A stretch of DNA of 64,000 nt from Paenibacillus antarcticus (GCF_001637225.1 NZ_LVJI01000007.1:62001-126000); one strand, 5' to 3'. Shown: positions 54,372 through 63,909, counted from the stretch's first letter. Made by a program: numbers and translations. The notes: a model not told the origin generated them from the sequence alone.

Positions 54372-54430
54372 AATAGATATAAACAAATCTCCACTCCAAG
54401 AGAGGAACGGGAAATTTGTTTATATCTATT
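54372..54430. repeat. 17-base perfect inverted repeat upstream of nos
   Basis: AATAGATATAAACAAAT (54372-54388) and its exact complement at 54414-54430, spacer 25 bases, in the gap between nos and the DUF4309 lipoprotein gene. AT-rich and lacking a U tract. It could end the upstream transcript or be an operator region for nos. Confidence 0.6.
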
Positions 54431-54476
54431 GGCTCATCACTATTATCTATCGTTCATAACCAAGTATCGATGCTAC

Positions 54477-55151
54477 TTATTTCCCACCCATAGGTGCTGC
54501 CGCCTTTGGCGAATACACGGAAATATGGTGAAGCACTTGTTTATCATGTGGACCTACGAATTTGAGTTCATATTCTCCAACCTTATAGACAAGGATATCG
54601 TCATTTCCATTGGTACGATTTTCACTTGGCACCCCTAATGTTTGTGTAATATCTTCCAAAGAGATTTGGCTGAATTGTACCTTTGGACCCTCGCTAGAAC
54701 CATAGGAACGAACATCGTAGATCACTTCACCACGTCCAATACCAAAAGCAAATGACCCTCTTCCTGCGCCTGGGCTATATGCCTCATAGGGATCACCCGC
54801 TCCTACCGGCTTATCTGGTTCTCCCCATGACGCATGAACTTTATCAATAAGATCTTGTCCCGAAACAAAATCAACACCCGGTACTTTCCCTTCCTTACTA
54901 AGCTCATAGATCTCTTTAATTAATTCGCCATTTTCTTCTTTAACCGGTGTAGTTCTTCCTGTATTGCCCTGCGCACTAACATCCTTGGAGGGTTTCTTGC
55001 TATCCGTATTCACATTTTCTTGTTGTTGCGTAACTGGCTGTTCTGTACTGACATTGGACTTACTATCCGAAGCACAGCCTGCAAGTAGAACGACTATAGA
55101 AATACCGATAATTGACCATGATAAAGACTTACGTTTAAATGTTATGATCAT
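54477..55151 (-). CDS. DUF4309 lipoprotein, YjgB-like
   Basis: 224 residues from ATG 55151 (GGAG 7 bases upstream). Signal with lipobox LLAGC at about residue 26, a Ser/Thr/Gln-rich linker (27-75), then the DUF4309 domain: IYELSKEGKVPGVDFVSGQD, WGEPDKPVGAGDPYEAYSPG, VIYDVRSYG and a C-terminal ILVYKVGEYELKFVG. Such proteins sit on the outer face of the membrane; function unknown. Monocistronic. Confidence 0.83.
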   Translation of the reverse strand: MIITFKRKSLSWSIIGISIVVLLAGCASDSKSNVSTEQPVTQQQENVNTDSKKPSKDVSAQGNTGRTTPVKEENGELIKEIYELSKEGKVPGVDFVSGQDLIDKVHASWGEPDKPVGAGDPYEAYSPGAGRGSFAFGIGRGEVIYDVRSYGSSEGPKVQFSQISLEDITQTLGVPSENRTNGNDDILVYKVGEYELKFVGPHDKQVLHHISVYSPKAAAPMGGK

Positions 55152-55230
55152 CACAATTCTCCTTTCAATTGCTGAATAGTTGGATTCGGTGACACTAAAA
55201 AAGTCTATTTTACACCACGAAATTAAATAA

Positions 55231-55262
55231 AAGAAAAAAACCTCTAGAATGACTCCTAAAGG
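55231..55262 (-). terminator. Terminator after the SLH protein gene
   Basis: CCTCTAG (55241-55247) pairs with CTAAAGG (55256-55262), one wobble; T7 follows on the minus strand. Confidence 0.65.
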
Positions 55263-55319
55263 CTCTATTCCTATTTGTAAGTATTATCCGTAACATCCGA
55301 CCTAGGCGCTACTATTACT

Positions 55320-56030
55320 TTACTTAGCGTTGGTTGGGACAGTGCTGTCGGTGTTAGGTGTTACTACTGGTGCCGGTGTTGGTTCTACTGCTGGTCTTGG
55401 AGCTAAATGGTCTTTCTGAGTTTTGAAATATAGCGCTTTGTCAATGATAGCAATAGCTTCAGCACGTGTTGCTGTTCTCACCGGTCCAAATGTTCCATTA
55501 GGGTATCCTGCCATAATTTTATTATCTATAACTGCACTAATAGCTCCCTTACTCCATGCAGGAATACCTTGCCCATCTGCAAGAGATTCAATTGTTCCCG
55601 ATTGATTCAAACCTAATAGATTCGCAACAATCACTGCTACTTCTTGACGAGTCATTTCATTCTTTGGTCTAAACGTTCCATCGGGGTATCCTGAGACGTA
55701 TCCGGCTTTCTTTGCAACCCCTATATCTTCATACGACCAGTCTGTCTGTTTCACATCCGTGAATCCAATGGTTTCCGATCCCATTAATCCAAATGACCTA
55801 TTCACCAATGCGGTAAATTCCTCACGATTCACCTTTTCTTCTGGTCGAAATGTTCCATCTTCATACCCAGAAACTAAGTCCCGATCATTCCAACTTGTAA
55901 TGACACCTTCTGCCCAGTGACCTTTAATGTCATTGACACTACTAGCTGCTGATACCATTCCCATTGACGAAAAAGTTAAACCTAATACTGTTGTCCATAC
56001 AAATGCGGTTTTCTTTGTTATTTTCTTCAA
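55320..56030 (-). CDS. Small S-layer-homology (SLH) protein
   Basis: 236 residues from TTG 56030, GAGGAG 9 bases upstream; an ATG nearer the site is only 1-3 bases away. Signal peptide (TAFVWTTVLGLTFSSMGMVSAA), then three SLH domains: GHWAEGVITSWNDRDLVSGY, WSYEDIGVAKKAGYVSGYPDG and WSKGAISAVIDNKIMAGYPNG, each followed by a NREE, TRQE or TRAE motif. A short Pro/Thr tail ends the protein, with no effector domain. It should bind pyruvylated wall polymer and may be a wall-surface structural or competitor protein. Confidence 0.9.
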   Translation of the reverse strand: MKKITKKTAFVWTTVLGLTFSSMGMVSAASSVNDIKGHWAEGVITSWNDRDLVSGYEDGTFRPEEKVNREEFTALVNRSFGLMGSETIGFTDVKQTDWSYEDIGVAKKAGYVSGYPDGTFRPKNEMTRQEVAVIVANLLGLNQSGTIESLADGQGIPAWSKGAISAVIDNKIMAGYPNGTFGPVRTATRAEAIAIIDKALYFKTQKDHLAPRPAVEPTPAPVVTPNTDSTVPTNAK

Positions 56031-56315
56031 AACTAACATCTCCTCGTTAAATCTAATTTTATTAATAACCATTAGCAACTTATGTACTCACACTATTGAT
56101 TTAACCCAGTATTTACTATTTTGAATCAAGGTTTCATCCTACCCTTTGCAATGTTGGTATAAAGGTGCATTCCTCCGATCGATCCAACCAACCCATTCAC
56201 TCATATTCCCGTTAATTTCAGGGAAATATATATATTATGAAACATTTTATAGATTCAACACGTCGATAAGCCTAAGAACAGAAGTCACAATACACATACT
56301 AAGGAGAATGTCCCA

Positions 56316-56801
56316 ATGAAAAAACTACCTTTCGCTCTTATGCTAGCCATCGTATTCACACTAGCGCTAAGTGCATGTTCCAGTACGAAGGAAACAAAGA
56401 TTGAATCGAATGTACCTGTGAAAGAAATGGTCGATAAGATGATTACAGAAATAGAACAACCATCTTTAATGGAACTAGATGCAGAAATGGTGAAGCAACA
56501 ATACCAATTAGATACTACATTGCTTGAAGAATATACCGTTCGAGCTCCGATGATGAACATAAAGACCAACGAAATTGCCATCTTCAAAGTGAAGGATGCC
56601 AAAGATATCCCCGCTGTTGAAACAGCTATTAAACAACGTGCAACAGCAGTACAAAAGCAATTCGAGACATACCTTCCTGATCAATACGAGAATGCTAAGA
56701 ACTATAAAATGGTTACCAAAGGTAACTATGTATTCTTCGTTATTTCCGAAAAAGCAGATGAACTTGTGAAGGCATTCGATAATTTCTTCGTGCAAAAATA
56801 G
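56316..56801 (+). CDS. DUF4358 lipoprotein
   Basis: 161 residues, ATG 9 bases after GGAG. Lipobox ALSAC at about residue 21. The mature domain MVDKMITEIEQPSLMELD, MNIKTNEIAIFKVKDAKD and NYKMVTKGNYVFFVIS matches DUF4358. It lies 6 bases before an MBOAT acyltransferase gene, a common neighbour, so it probably assists export-coupled acylation. Confidence 0.85.
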   Translation: MKKLPFALMLAIVFTLALSACSSTKETKIESNVPVKEMVDKMITEIEQPSLMELDAEMVKQQYQLDTTLLEEYTVRAPMMNIKTNEIAIFKVKDAKDIPAVETAIKQRATAVQKQFETYLPDQYENAKNYKMVTKGNYVFFVISEKADELVKAFDNFFVQK

Positions 56802-56807
56802 TCATCT

Positions 56808-58193
56808 ATGTTATTCAGCAGCCTACTGTTCCTATTCGTATTCTTGCCGGCCGTCCTTGCGCTATATTACATTTCGCCTTGGCGAATTAAAAATCTCATC
56901 TTATTTATAAGCAGTCTGATCTTCTACGCGTGGGGCGAACCGGTTTACATTATCATTATGTTGCTGTCCACCATTACAGATTATAGCTTCGGTCTACTAC
57001 TCAGTAGTCCGAAGCTAAATGCTGTTCAACGGAAGTGGATTGTCGTATGCTCCGTAATCATAAATCTTGGATTGCTATCATACTTCAAATACGCCGACTT
57101 TCTTATTACGAATGTGAATGAACTCCTTGGAACTCATATCCCTTTAACAGACTTACCTCTCCCAATCGGGATATCGTTCTATACGTTTCAATCGATGTCC
57201 TATATCATTGACGTCTACCGTGGGACCGCCAAAGCACAACGTAATTGGATCGACTTTGGTACGTTTGTCGCCTTGTTCCCCCAATTAGTCGCAGGCCCGA
57301 TTATTCAATACAATACCATCGCCGAACAACTACGCGAGCGTTCGATGAATATGGAGAAGTTTGCAGAAGGGGTCCGGCGCTTCACGATTGGACTGGGGAA
57401 AAAGGTGCTACTTGCGAACAATATAGGATTACTCTGGGATACCATATCCAAGTCTAATATGGAATCTATGCCTGTATTAACAGCTTGGCTAGGCATTATT
57501 GCTTTTGCTTTTCAAATCTATTTCGACTTTAGTGGCTATTCTGATATGGCGATTGGACTCGGTCTCATGTTCGGATTTCAATTTAACGAGAACTTCAACA
57601 AGCCCTATACCGCACAAAGTATCACGGACTTCTGGCGAAGATGGCATATTTCTCTTAGCAGTTGGTTCCGGGACTATGTCTATATCCCACTTGGCGGTAA
57701 TCGCCGAGGATTTGGTATTCAATTACGTAACATTCTAATTGTGTGGGTACTTACAGGCATTTGGCATGGCGCAAGTTGGAATTTTCTGTTGTGGGGCTTA
57801 TACTTCGGTGTTATTCTCATATTTGAAAAATGGTGGGGATTACAGCTTCTAAGTCGCTTACCCCGCTTCGTAAGACATCTCTATGCACTCGTACTAATCC
57901 TCATCGGATGGGTCTTGTTCGCTTTCGACCAACTTCCTATGGTATTCAGCTATCTACAAGCCATGATGGGACTCAGTCACCAGCCATTGTGGGATAATAC
58001 GACGTTATATTTTGCGTATACGAACGCGATTCTCATCATCGTATTGGTTATCGCATCTATACCAAGGAAGTTGCTACCGAGACTAGAGACTAGGTATCTA
58101 CTGCATCTCATCTGGTATGGATTACTATTCTTCCTATCGGTCGCTTACTTGGTAGATGCCACGTTTAACCCATTCTTATATTTCCGGTTCTAA
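56808..58193 (+). CDS. MBOAT O-acyltransferase (AlgI/DltB-like)
   Basis: 461 residues, starting 6 bases after the lipoprotein stop with no separate ribosome site, so translation is probably coupled. About eleven membrane helices. LPLPIGISFYTFQSMSYIIDVYRG, FPQLVAGPIIQY, SITDFWRRWHISLSSWFRDYVYIPLGGNRRG (pieces near 265-295) and the catalytic His in LTGIWHGASWNFLLWG (about residue 322) define the family. It passes an acyl group, usually acetyl, across the membrane to a polysaccharide or teichoic acid made outside. Confidence 0.92.
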   Translation: MLFSSLLFLFVFLPAVLALYYISPWRIKNLILFISSLIFYAWGEPVYIIIMLLSTITDYSFGLLLSSPKLNAVQRKWIVVCSVIINLGLLSYFKYADFLITNVNELLGTHIPLTDLPLPIGISFYTFQSMSYIIDVYRGTAKAQRNWIDFGTFVALFPQLVAGPIIQYNTIAEQLRERSMNMEKFAEGVRRFTIGLGKKVLLANNIGLLWDTISKSNMESMPVLTAWLGIIAFAFQIYFDFSGYSDMAIGLGLMFGFQFNENFNKPYTAQSITDFWRRWHISLSSWFRDYVYIPLGGNRRGFGIQLRNILIVWVLTGIWHGASWNFLLWGLYFGVILIFEKWWGLQLLSRLPRFVRHLYALVLILIGWVLFAFDQLPMVFSYLQAMMGLSHQPLWDNTTLYFAYTNAILIIVLVIASIPRKLLPRLETRYLLHLIWYGLLFFLSVAYLVDATFNPFLYFRF

Positions 58194-58214
58194 CCATGAG
58201 GGAGGATACAACTG

Positions 58215-59363
58215 ATGAAGCAGAGGACAGATCGAATATTGGTTGGGGGATTTGTCCTAACGCTTGCTCTCATGTCTTTAGCCTTTTTCTTATTGCCTAA
58301 GGAGCGTTTCTCCGAACTCGAAAATCGTGTATTACAGAGCGCGCCACAACTGACATGGGACAATCTTTTGTCTAAAAAGTACGCGGATGATGCTGAGAGT
58401 TTCGTAACAGATCAATTTCCCTTTCGTTCAAAGTGGGTAGCGGTCAAATCGTCTGTTGAACAATTACGACTACAGCAAGAGAATAACGGGATTTATAAAG
58501 GTACTGATGGTTATTTGTTCGAAAAGTTCGCTACACCTGATTATTCAAAAATTCAACAATACGCGGATGCGGTAAAGAAATTTGCCGTTAGCCATCCTGA
58601 AGTGAACACCACCTTCATGCTTGCACCGACATCCGTTGGTATTTACGCTGATCGACTGCCTTGGCTCGCTCCAATCTACTCTCAAGCGAAGGTCAATCAA
58701 TTTATTGCTGAAGATGTACAGGGAAGCGTATCGTTTATCGATGGTTTTAATTTCCTGAGTCCTCATGCTTCAGAACCGATATACTATCGAACCGATCACC
58801 ATTGGACGACGAACGGCGCTTACCTAGCTTATGTAGCTTACGCCCAGAAGATGGGCTGGCATCCCTTATCCAAGAAGGAATTCAACATTCAGACCGTGAG
58901 CAATTCCTTCTTAGGAAGTTACCATACACGGAGTCAATTTAATGGCGTAACCCCAGATTCGATTGAAGTCTACACGCCTATTCAGCCCGTATCGACAGAG
59001 ATGTACGTTGCTGATACCGATGAGACATTTACGAGCATGTACGATGCCAACTTTCTAGAGAAAAAGGATCAATACTCCTATTTCTTAGGCGGCGTTCATG
59101 CTCTTATGAAGCTTACAAGTAAGCCTCATAAGAGTGTTGTTAAACAAGAGAAATTGTTGGTCATCAAGGACTCTTACGCTCATAGCGTAATCCCATTCCT
59201 AACACTACACGTACCTGAAATTCATGTCATCGACATGCGTTACTATAACGGGAGCATCAGCGACTATATGTCCGAGAATGGCATTAAGGACGTACTATTA
59301 CTGTTCAACACAGCTACTTTTATCGACAGTCCTGCACTCTTGAAATTGGATGCGAAGAAATAA
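58215..59363 (+). CDS. DHHW-family exported acetylation protein (AlgX/AlgJ-like)
   Basis: 382 residues, ATG 9 bases after GGGAGG. One N-terminal membrane anchor (about 10-28), then an SGNH-like extracellular domain: FPFRSKWVAVKS, GYLFEKF, and YRTDHHWTTNGAYLAY (about 190-206), whose DHHW motif names the family, and a C-terminal LLVIKDSYAHSVIPFL. It probably completes O-acetyl transfer begun by the MBOAT protein 21 bases upstream. Confidence 0.9.
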   Translation: MKQRTDRILVGGFVLTLALMSLAFFLLPKERFSELENRVLQSAPQLTWDNLLSKKYADDAESFVTDQFPFRSKWVAVKSSVEQLRLQQENNGIYKGTDGYLFEKFATPDYSKIQQYADAVKKFAVSHPEVNTTFMLAPTSVGIYADRLPWLAPIYSQAKVNQFIAEDVQGSVSFIDGFNFLSPHASEPIYYRTDHHWTTNGAYLAYVAYAQKMGWHPLSKKEFNIQTVSNSFLGSYHTRSQFNGVTPDSIEVYTPIQPVSTEMYVADTDETFTSMYDANFLEKKDQYSYFLGGVHALMKLTSKPHKSVVKQEKLLVIKDSYAHSVIPFLTLHVPEIHVIDMRYYNGSISDYMSENGIKDVLLLFNTATFIDSPALLKLDAKK

Positions 59364-59370
59364 GAATACA

Positions 59371-59415
59371 TTGAGGGATCGGGGGCGAACATCTAGACAA
59401 TCCCCGATCTCTCAA
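59371..59415. terminator. Hairpin after the acetylation operon
   Basis: TTGAGGGATCGGGG (59371-59384) pairs with CCCCGATCTCTCAA (59402-59415) with one mismatch. No U tract follows; a second small hairpin (TCATACT/AGTATGA, 59427-59444) lies next to it. Confidence 0.55.
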
Positions 59416-59475
59416 CAACGTTCATACTGTTGAGTATGAGTGAAATATTCTTTCAATGAGTTTCTTTCCCTATCC

Positions 59476-60402
59476 TTACAGCATATCCGCTAATGTTTTG
59501 GCCTGTGTATCAAGTTGACGTGCAGCTTCTCCGAAGCCCGTAAATTCATCAACAGCCTGCTGAGTTCGGTGTTGGCTATCCGTAATAACCGTTTGCGAAC
59601 GTTTGGTACCTTTAGCGATCTCTGCAACCTGAGCAGCAATACCCTCCAGATTGGCATTCACTTCCTTTGTTGCTTCCTCTGCTTGCTTAGACAACTTACG
59701 AACCTCGGTTGCCACCACGCTAAAGCCTCGCCCATGTTCTCCAGCGTGTGCCGCCTCAATCGCAGCATTCAATGCCAATAAATTAGTCTGTGAAGCAACA
59801 TCACGAATGGTCTTCATAATACCACGCACTGAATTCGCCTTATCTTCCAATAACTTCAGAAGTTGCATGTTGTCATCAGACTCCTTAACGACCCGTTCAA
59901 TGGATGATGCGATTTGATGGCTACTCGACACACCTTCCTCTGCACGCTTCAAGAGATTCTCCGCCATCTGTTGCAATCCACTTGTCACTTGTGTCATTGC
60001 ATTCTCCCTATGGGTGATATCCGTTGCCACTTTAATAACGGCTTGTACATCGCCTTCTGCATCATAAACGGGTATATATGTCGCCTCAAACCACAGGAGA
60101 CGTTGATTCTTACTGACCCGTAATATTTTTTCTTGGAAAGGACGTCCGCTTTTTAAATCTTTCCACAACGTCACATATTCAGAACTATTCACAAACTCTT
60201 GTGTACAAAACTGCTTATGCATCATTCCTACCATTTTTGAGGCTTCATAATCCATCGCACGTGCGAAGTTAGCATTTACCCATAATACTTTACCCTCCGT
60301 ATCGAATTCGATCATGGCCAACGATTGTTCCATGGCTGCAAGAACCGCACTCTGTTCCAGTACTTGAGTACTTGAATACTTATCATTTCTTAGACTACCC
60401 AT
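59476..60402 (-). CDS. Soluble PAS-containing chemoreceptor
   Basis: 308 residues, ATG 6 bases after GGAGG, no membrane span. N-terminal PAS (about 20-135; [48 protein letters not shown]) followed by a short MCP signalling domain with the tip [22 protein letters not shown] (from about 211, quoted in part: [18 protein letters not shown]). Similar soluble receptors sense oxygen or redox state through heme or FAD; the cofactor is not evident. Confidence 0.9.
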   Translation of the reverse strand: MGSLRNDKYSSTQVLEQSAVLAAMEQSLAMIEFDTEGKVLWVNANFARAMDYEASKMVGMMHKQFCTQEFVNSSEYVTLWKDLKSGRPFQEKILRVSKNQRLLWFEATYIPVYDAEGDVQAVIKVATDITHRENAMTQVTSGLQQMAENLLKRAEEGVSSSHQIASSIERVVKESDDNMQLLKLLEDKANSVRGIMKTIRDVASQTNLLALNAAIEAAHAGEHGRGFSVVATEVRKLSKQAEEATKEVNANLEGIAAQVAEIAKGTKRSQTVITDSQHRTQQAVDEFTGFGEAARQLDTQAKTLADML

Positions 60403-60588
60403 ATTACGCCTCCTACATATGTATAACTTTTCACAATAACTATTATTAAAAATAGCCCTATAGAACTATAGATATGCACAACCACATAACTATAAACAAA
60501 CTATATACAAAATATACACAAACATTAAACAACACGCAACACCATTTAGAGAAACAACCATCTTTGAAAGAAATTCAAAATAAAAAAA

Positions 60589-60631
60589 GAGACTGTCGAT
60601 AGCCATTTTCATGACTTTCAAAGACAGACTC
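60589..60631 (-). terminator. Terminator after the Spo0B-type kinase gene
   Basis: GAGACTGTC (60589-60597) pairs with GACAGACTC (60623-60631) with one mismatch; T7 follows on the minus strand. Confidence 0.75.
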
Positions 60632-60667
60632 CGTTTAACACCATCATCAAACACCCTACTTAGTTCC

Positions 60668-61978
60668 TTAAATGGTTATCTTAATCGTAACCATATCCTT
60701 GTCATACTGAAAATAAATATCACCCTTATATATATCAACCGTTCTTTTAATAATCATTAATCCATTGCCACTTAGTTCATCAGTATTTTTCTTTGTTGTA
60801 TAGCCATATAGAAATAGGCTCTTTTGTTCTTTAGCTGTAAGATATGCTGTGTTCTCCACAGCAAATACATATTTCTCTCCAACTATTTTACAGATGACAC
60901 GGATCTGTTTAGGCTGGTCGCCCATATAAGCTGCCGTTGCTTCAATCGCATTATCCAATAGATTAGAGTAAATTCTAGCTAAGTCCATAGACTCCAACTT
61001 ACTATATTCATGCTCATTCGTCTCAAAGTACATAGGTATCCCTTTAGATTGGGCAAATTCCCACTTACTTTGAAATATAACCATGAGAATTGGATTTTTG
61101 ATACGTAATGACATTTCTACCATTTTGGATTCAATCGCAAGCTGTTTTAGATAATCCTTCGCTTTATCATGCAACCCCATGTCCATTAGTCCGCTTAGAA
61201 CCTGTAGATGATTGATCATATCATGCCTACTTGATTTAACGGCATCAGTTACTCTTCTAAGCTCTGAGATATACATTTTTTCTGATTCTTTCAAATCCTG
61301 TTTCAAACGTAATTTATACCACTGGTATAAGCTGAACGCAACAAGTAATAATACAATAGCGAATAGAATATCAATGACAAAGATAAAGAGATTACTCTTA
61401 AGTACTTGCTCACTTACTTGCTTTAACTCCTTAACACCAACATCAATAGCGACAACACCAAGTAAACTTCCATCATTACCGTACAATGGTACTCCAACCG
61501 ATAAGTAAGAACCGTTATATTTGTCTTTTATAATATTTGTATAATAGCTCTGTCCACTTTTAGCCTGCCTTACTTGAGCCGCAGGAACTGTACAAGGATC
61601 TGCTATGGGGAAATCATTCTTATTTGAAGGAACTGCTGAAACCATGACTTTAGATATATCTGAATGATCAAGCATTAACACATAAACATATAAAGCGTTG
61701 ATTCGTTTGTGATATTCTTCTAAATACTGTTTTATTTGTAGGCGATTCTCATCATCTTGTTTAGTCGCTAGAAACTTCTGATAAACATCTGTATCTAAGC
61801 CTACTGCAATATCTTTTGCTATTTCTATATACTGCTTAGCAAGCGTGGTTTGCGCCGATTTACCAATCGAATAATAAGATATCAACAGTTTGACGCTCAT
61901 AAGCGCGCTTAGTACAATACATGAAACAACAATGAAATAAACAATTCTCTTTTTTGAATATAAACTGTTAAATCTCAT
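60668..61978 (-). CDS. Orphan sensor histidine kinase, Spo0B/GHKL type
   Basis: 436 residues. Membrane span at about 13-35, an extracellular CACHE-like sensor (about 40-195, with YTNIIKDKYNGSYLSVGVPLYG and GSLLGVVAIDVGVKEL), a second span (about 198-220), then the kinase: SSRHDMINHLQVLSGLMDMG with phospho-His in the Spo0B_a helix and a GHKL ATPase (NLLDNAIEATAA, LSGNGLMIIKRTVDIY). The architecture resembles AgrC/DcuS-type kinases. No response regulator lies beside it. Confidence 0.87.
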   Translation of the reverse strand: MRFNSLYSKKRIVYFIVVSCIVLSALMSVKLLISYYSIGKSAQTTLAKQYIEIAKDIAVGLDTDVYQKFLATKQDDENRLQIKQYLEEYHKRINALYVYVLMLDHSDISKVMVSAVPSNKNDFPIADPCTVPAAQVRQAKSGQSYYTNIIKDKYNGSYLSVGVPLYGNDGSLLGVVAIDVGVKELKQVSEQVLKSNLFIFVIDILFAIVLLLVAFSLYQWYKLRLKQDLKESEKMYISELRRVTDAVKSSRHDMINHLQVLSGLMDMGLHDKAKDYLKQLAIESKMVEMSLRIKNPILMVIFQSKWEFAQSKGIPMYFETNEHEYSKLESMDLARIYSNLLDNAIEATAAYMGDQPKQIRVICKIVGEKYVFAVENTAYLTAKEQKSLFLYGYTTKKNTDELSGNGLMIIKRTVDIYKGDIYFQYDKDMVTIKITI

Positions 61979-62132
61979 ATACTCAGTCCTTTTGTCCTAT
62001 GTCTTATGACTTATGCCCTTAGACTATTATAATCGGAATAATGAACTAAATTAATTAGATTCTTACCACATGTATATATTTCCTTCTTTTGAAGCGGGTT
62101 AACAATCCAGATTCACGTGAGGCACGATAACT

Positions 62133-62182
62133 AGAACAGCCGCACTGCAATGACATATTGTCAAAGAAGTGCGGCATGTTCT
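62133..62182 (-). terminator. Hairpin after the EIIC-like gene
   Basis: AGAACAGCCGCACT (62133-62146) pairs with AGTGCGGCATGTTCT (62168-62182), with TGACA/TGTCA in the loop. No U tract, so a moderate terminator call. Confidence 0.5.
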
Positions 62183-62249
62183 TAATGCAACGTTGTGATC
62201 AATCCTTGTTCTCTCATAAGTAAAGATTAAGATTATTCCGGCTAATCAT

Positions 62250-63818
62250 CTACTGCAGTGGATTGTTGTTCTTGACTGTTTTGTTAGCTACCAACGTTAT
62301 AAGTAGAGCCAGAACTAGTGCAACCACCATCGCAATAGTAAATCCAATCCAGTTATTAGATAACCATGGCCCCATAAATGATGGAACATAAGCGGTGCCT
62401 CGAACGTTAAATACGCCCACAAGTCCTCCTCCTACACCAGAAGCAACAATCGCCCCTGCAAAGACCATTTTATTAGAGAACATGAATGGGTAGGCTGCCT
62501 CAACGAATGTTCCGAATCCCATATTAATTAAGAAACCTGGTGTAGCTACCGCCGCTTCACCTCGATCTCTAGGAGCAATGATGTTCGCTAATGTAATACC
62601 CGCTGATACCATTACCAAACCAACCATATCAATAGCACCTAAGAAGCTATTTCCCGTCTTCTCCATCTCAAGGAGCACGATGGGTAGTATGGCAGCATGA
62701 TATACGCCTCCCAGAATAGCTGGCCAGATCAAGAGACCCGCTATAACACCCGCTATAATAGGATTAAACGATATCGCCATGTTAATGATATCCTTGATGA
62801 ATTCACCCAACTGTAGTGCAAAAGGAGCGATCAAGAAATACATAATAAGCCCTGATATGAGTCCTGCTAGACCGCCGGCAACAATATTTACCGTTGTCAT
62901 TGGGAAACGCCACTGCACACATTTTACGAACAGGTATTGAACAAGCAGTCCAGCCCCGATACCACCAATAATCCCACCTATGATTCCCCCTTGAATAGAC
63001 AGTGCCCCTGCAATAACACCCGCAACAATGGACACTTCATCCAAATCGGAAATTTGCTTAGCTGCAATGACCGCTAGCACAACTGGCAAGGCTTTTAGCA
63101 TGATATCAAATACTTCACTTAATCCTTTAAATGTAGGAATTTGACTGATCGCAAGCACAATAGCCATCGCAATGAACCCAGGTAAGGACGATTGCATAAT
63201 CCCTTTGAGATTGATATTCTTCCAAGGCTTGCTGGATGCTGAAGCTTGTGAGGATGGTGAAGATCCTAGAATAGGGTAATATTTCATGCCCCAATATTTA
63301 CACAACGATTGGATAAAGGATACCGCTCTTGTACGGTTCGTGGTTCCTGTCGTCCCAGATGCCGCAATCACATTTGCACCTTTGGAACTAATCAGAGCCA
63401 TGGATGTTCCACCTGTACCTACAAGGGGTATTCCTTTCTCTACAGCCGCTTTAATGGTTTGTTTATTCGCATCATTAGGATCGGCACTCATGGCAATCAC
63501 GCCATCAATGAGACCTGAATGGATAAGGTTCGCGATTTCGGCATCTACAGCTGCTGCTGCATGGTTCATATCTTTCAATAATCCCTCGGAAAGCTTACTA
63601 AGGCGATTCTCCTCTGAATTCCATACATATAAATCTGCTGTCGTACTCTCTTTTGCGATGTCCATCGATTCCCCTGCTGCAATAAATTGCACCATGCCAA
63701 TCTCTAGACCTGCGCTCTTACTTTGTGTAACGATTTCTCCAATTAACTTCTCAGGGTCTTTCCCCCCAAGATTAAATAAATTACCACCGCTGCTACCTAT
63801 AATTGCTATACGTTTCAT
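62250..63818 (-). CDS. EIIC-like permease with N-terminal soluble domain
   Basis: 522 residues from ATG 63818, GAGGGG 7-8 bases upstream. Residues 1 to about 185 are a soluble alpha/beta domain (RIAIIGSSGGNLFNLGGKDPE at the start, GVIAMSADPNDANKQTI, GIPLVGTGGTSMALISSKG). Residues about 205-515 are a membrane domain of the PTS_EIIC_2/PfoR type (GLISGLIMYFLIAPFALQLGE, LIWPAILGGVYHAAILPI, FGTFVEAAYPFMFSNKM). No EIIA His or EIIB Cys domain is present. It may be a sugar permease or sensor; the N-terminal domain is not one I can name. Confidence 0.75.
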   Translation of the reverse strand: MKRIAIIGSSGGNLFNLGGKDPEKLIGEIVTQSKSAGLEIGMVQFIAAGESMDIAKESTTADLYVWNSEENRLSKLSEGLLKDMNHAAAAVDAEIANLIHSGLIDGVIAMSADPNDANKQTIKAAVEKGIPLVGTGGTSMALISSKGANVIAASGTTGTTNRTRAVSFIQSLCKYWGMKYYPILGSSPSSQASASSKPWKNINLKGIMQSSLPGFIAMAIVLAISQIPTFKGLSEVFDIMLKALPVVLAVIAAKQISDLDEVSIVAGVIAGALSIQGGIIGGIIGGIGAGLLVQYLFVKCVQWRFPMTTVNIVAGGLAGLISGLIMYFLIAPFALQLGEFIKDIINMAISFNPIIAGVIAGLLIWPAILGGVYHAAILPIVLLEMEKTGNSFLGAIDMVGLVMVSAGITLANIIAPRDRGEAAVATPGFLINMGFGTFVEAAYPFMFSNKMVFAGAIVASGVGGGLVGVFNVRGTAYVPSFMGPWLSNNWIGFTIAMVVALVLALLITLVANKTVKNNNPLQ

Positions 63819-63881
63819 TTCTCTACCCCTCATTTGGTTACTTATGCACTTTCTCGCTTTAGCTAATCACCGTATTCCCTC

Positions 63882-63909
63882 ATTATACTGACGTTGCTCT
63901 GAATAACAA
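63882..63909 (-). promoter_or_regulatory. Promoter of the EIIC-like gene
   Basis: Minus-strand TTGTTA (63904-63909), 16 bases, TATAAT (63882-63887), about 65 bases before the start codon. Confidence 0.65.

Noticed and set aside
63286..63891. 201-codon open frame on the plus strand
   Set aside because: Lies antisense inside the EIIC-like gene, which has family similarity, a ribosome site and a promoter. The antisense frame has none.
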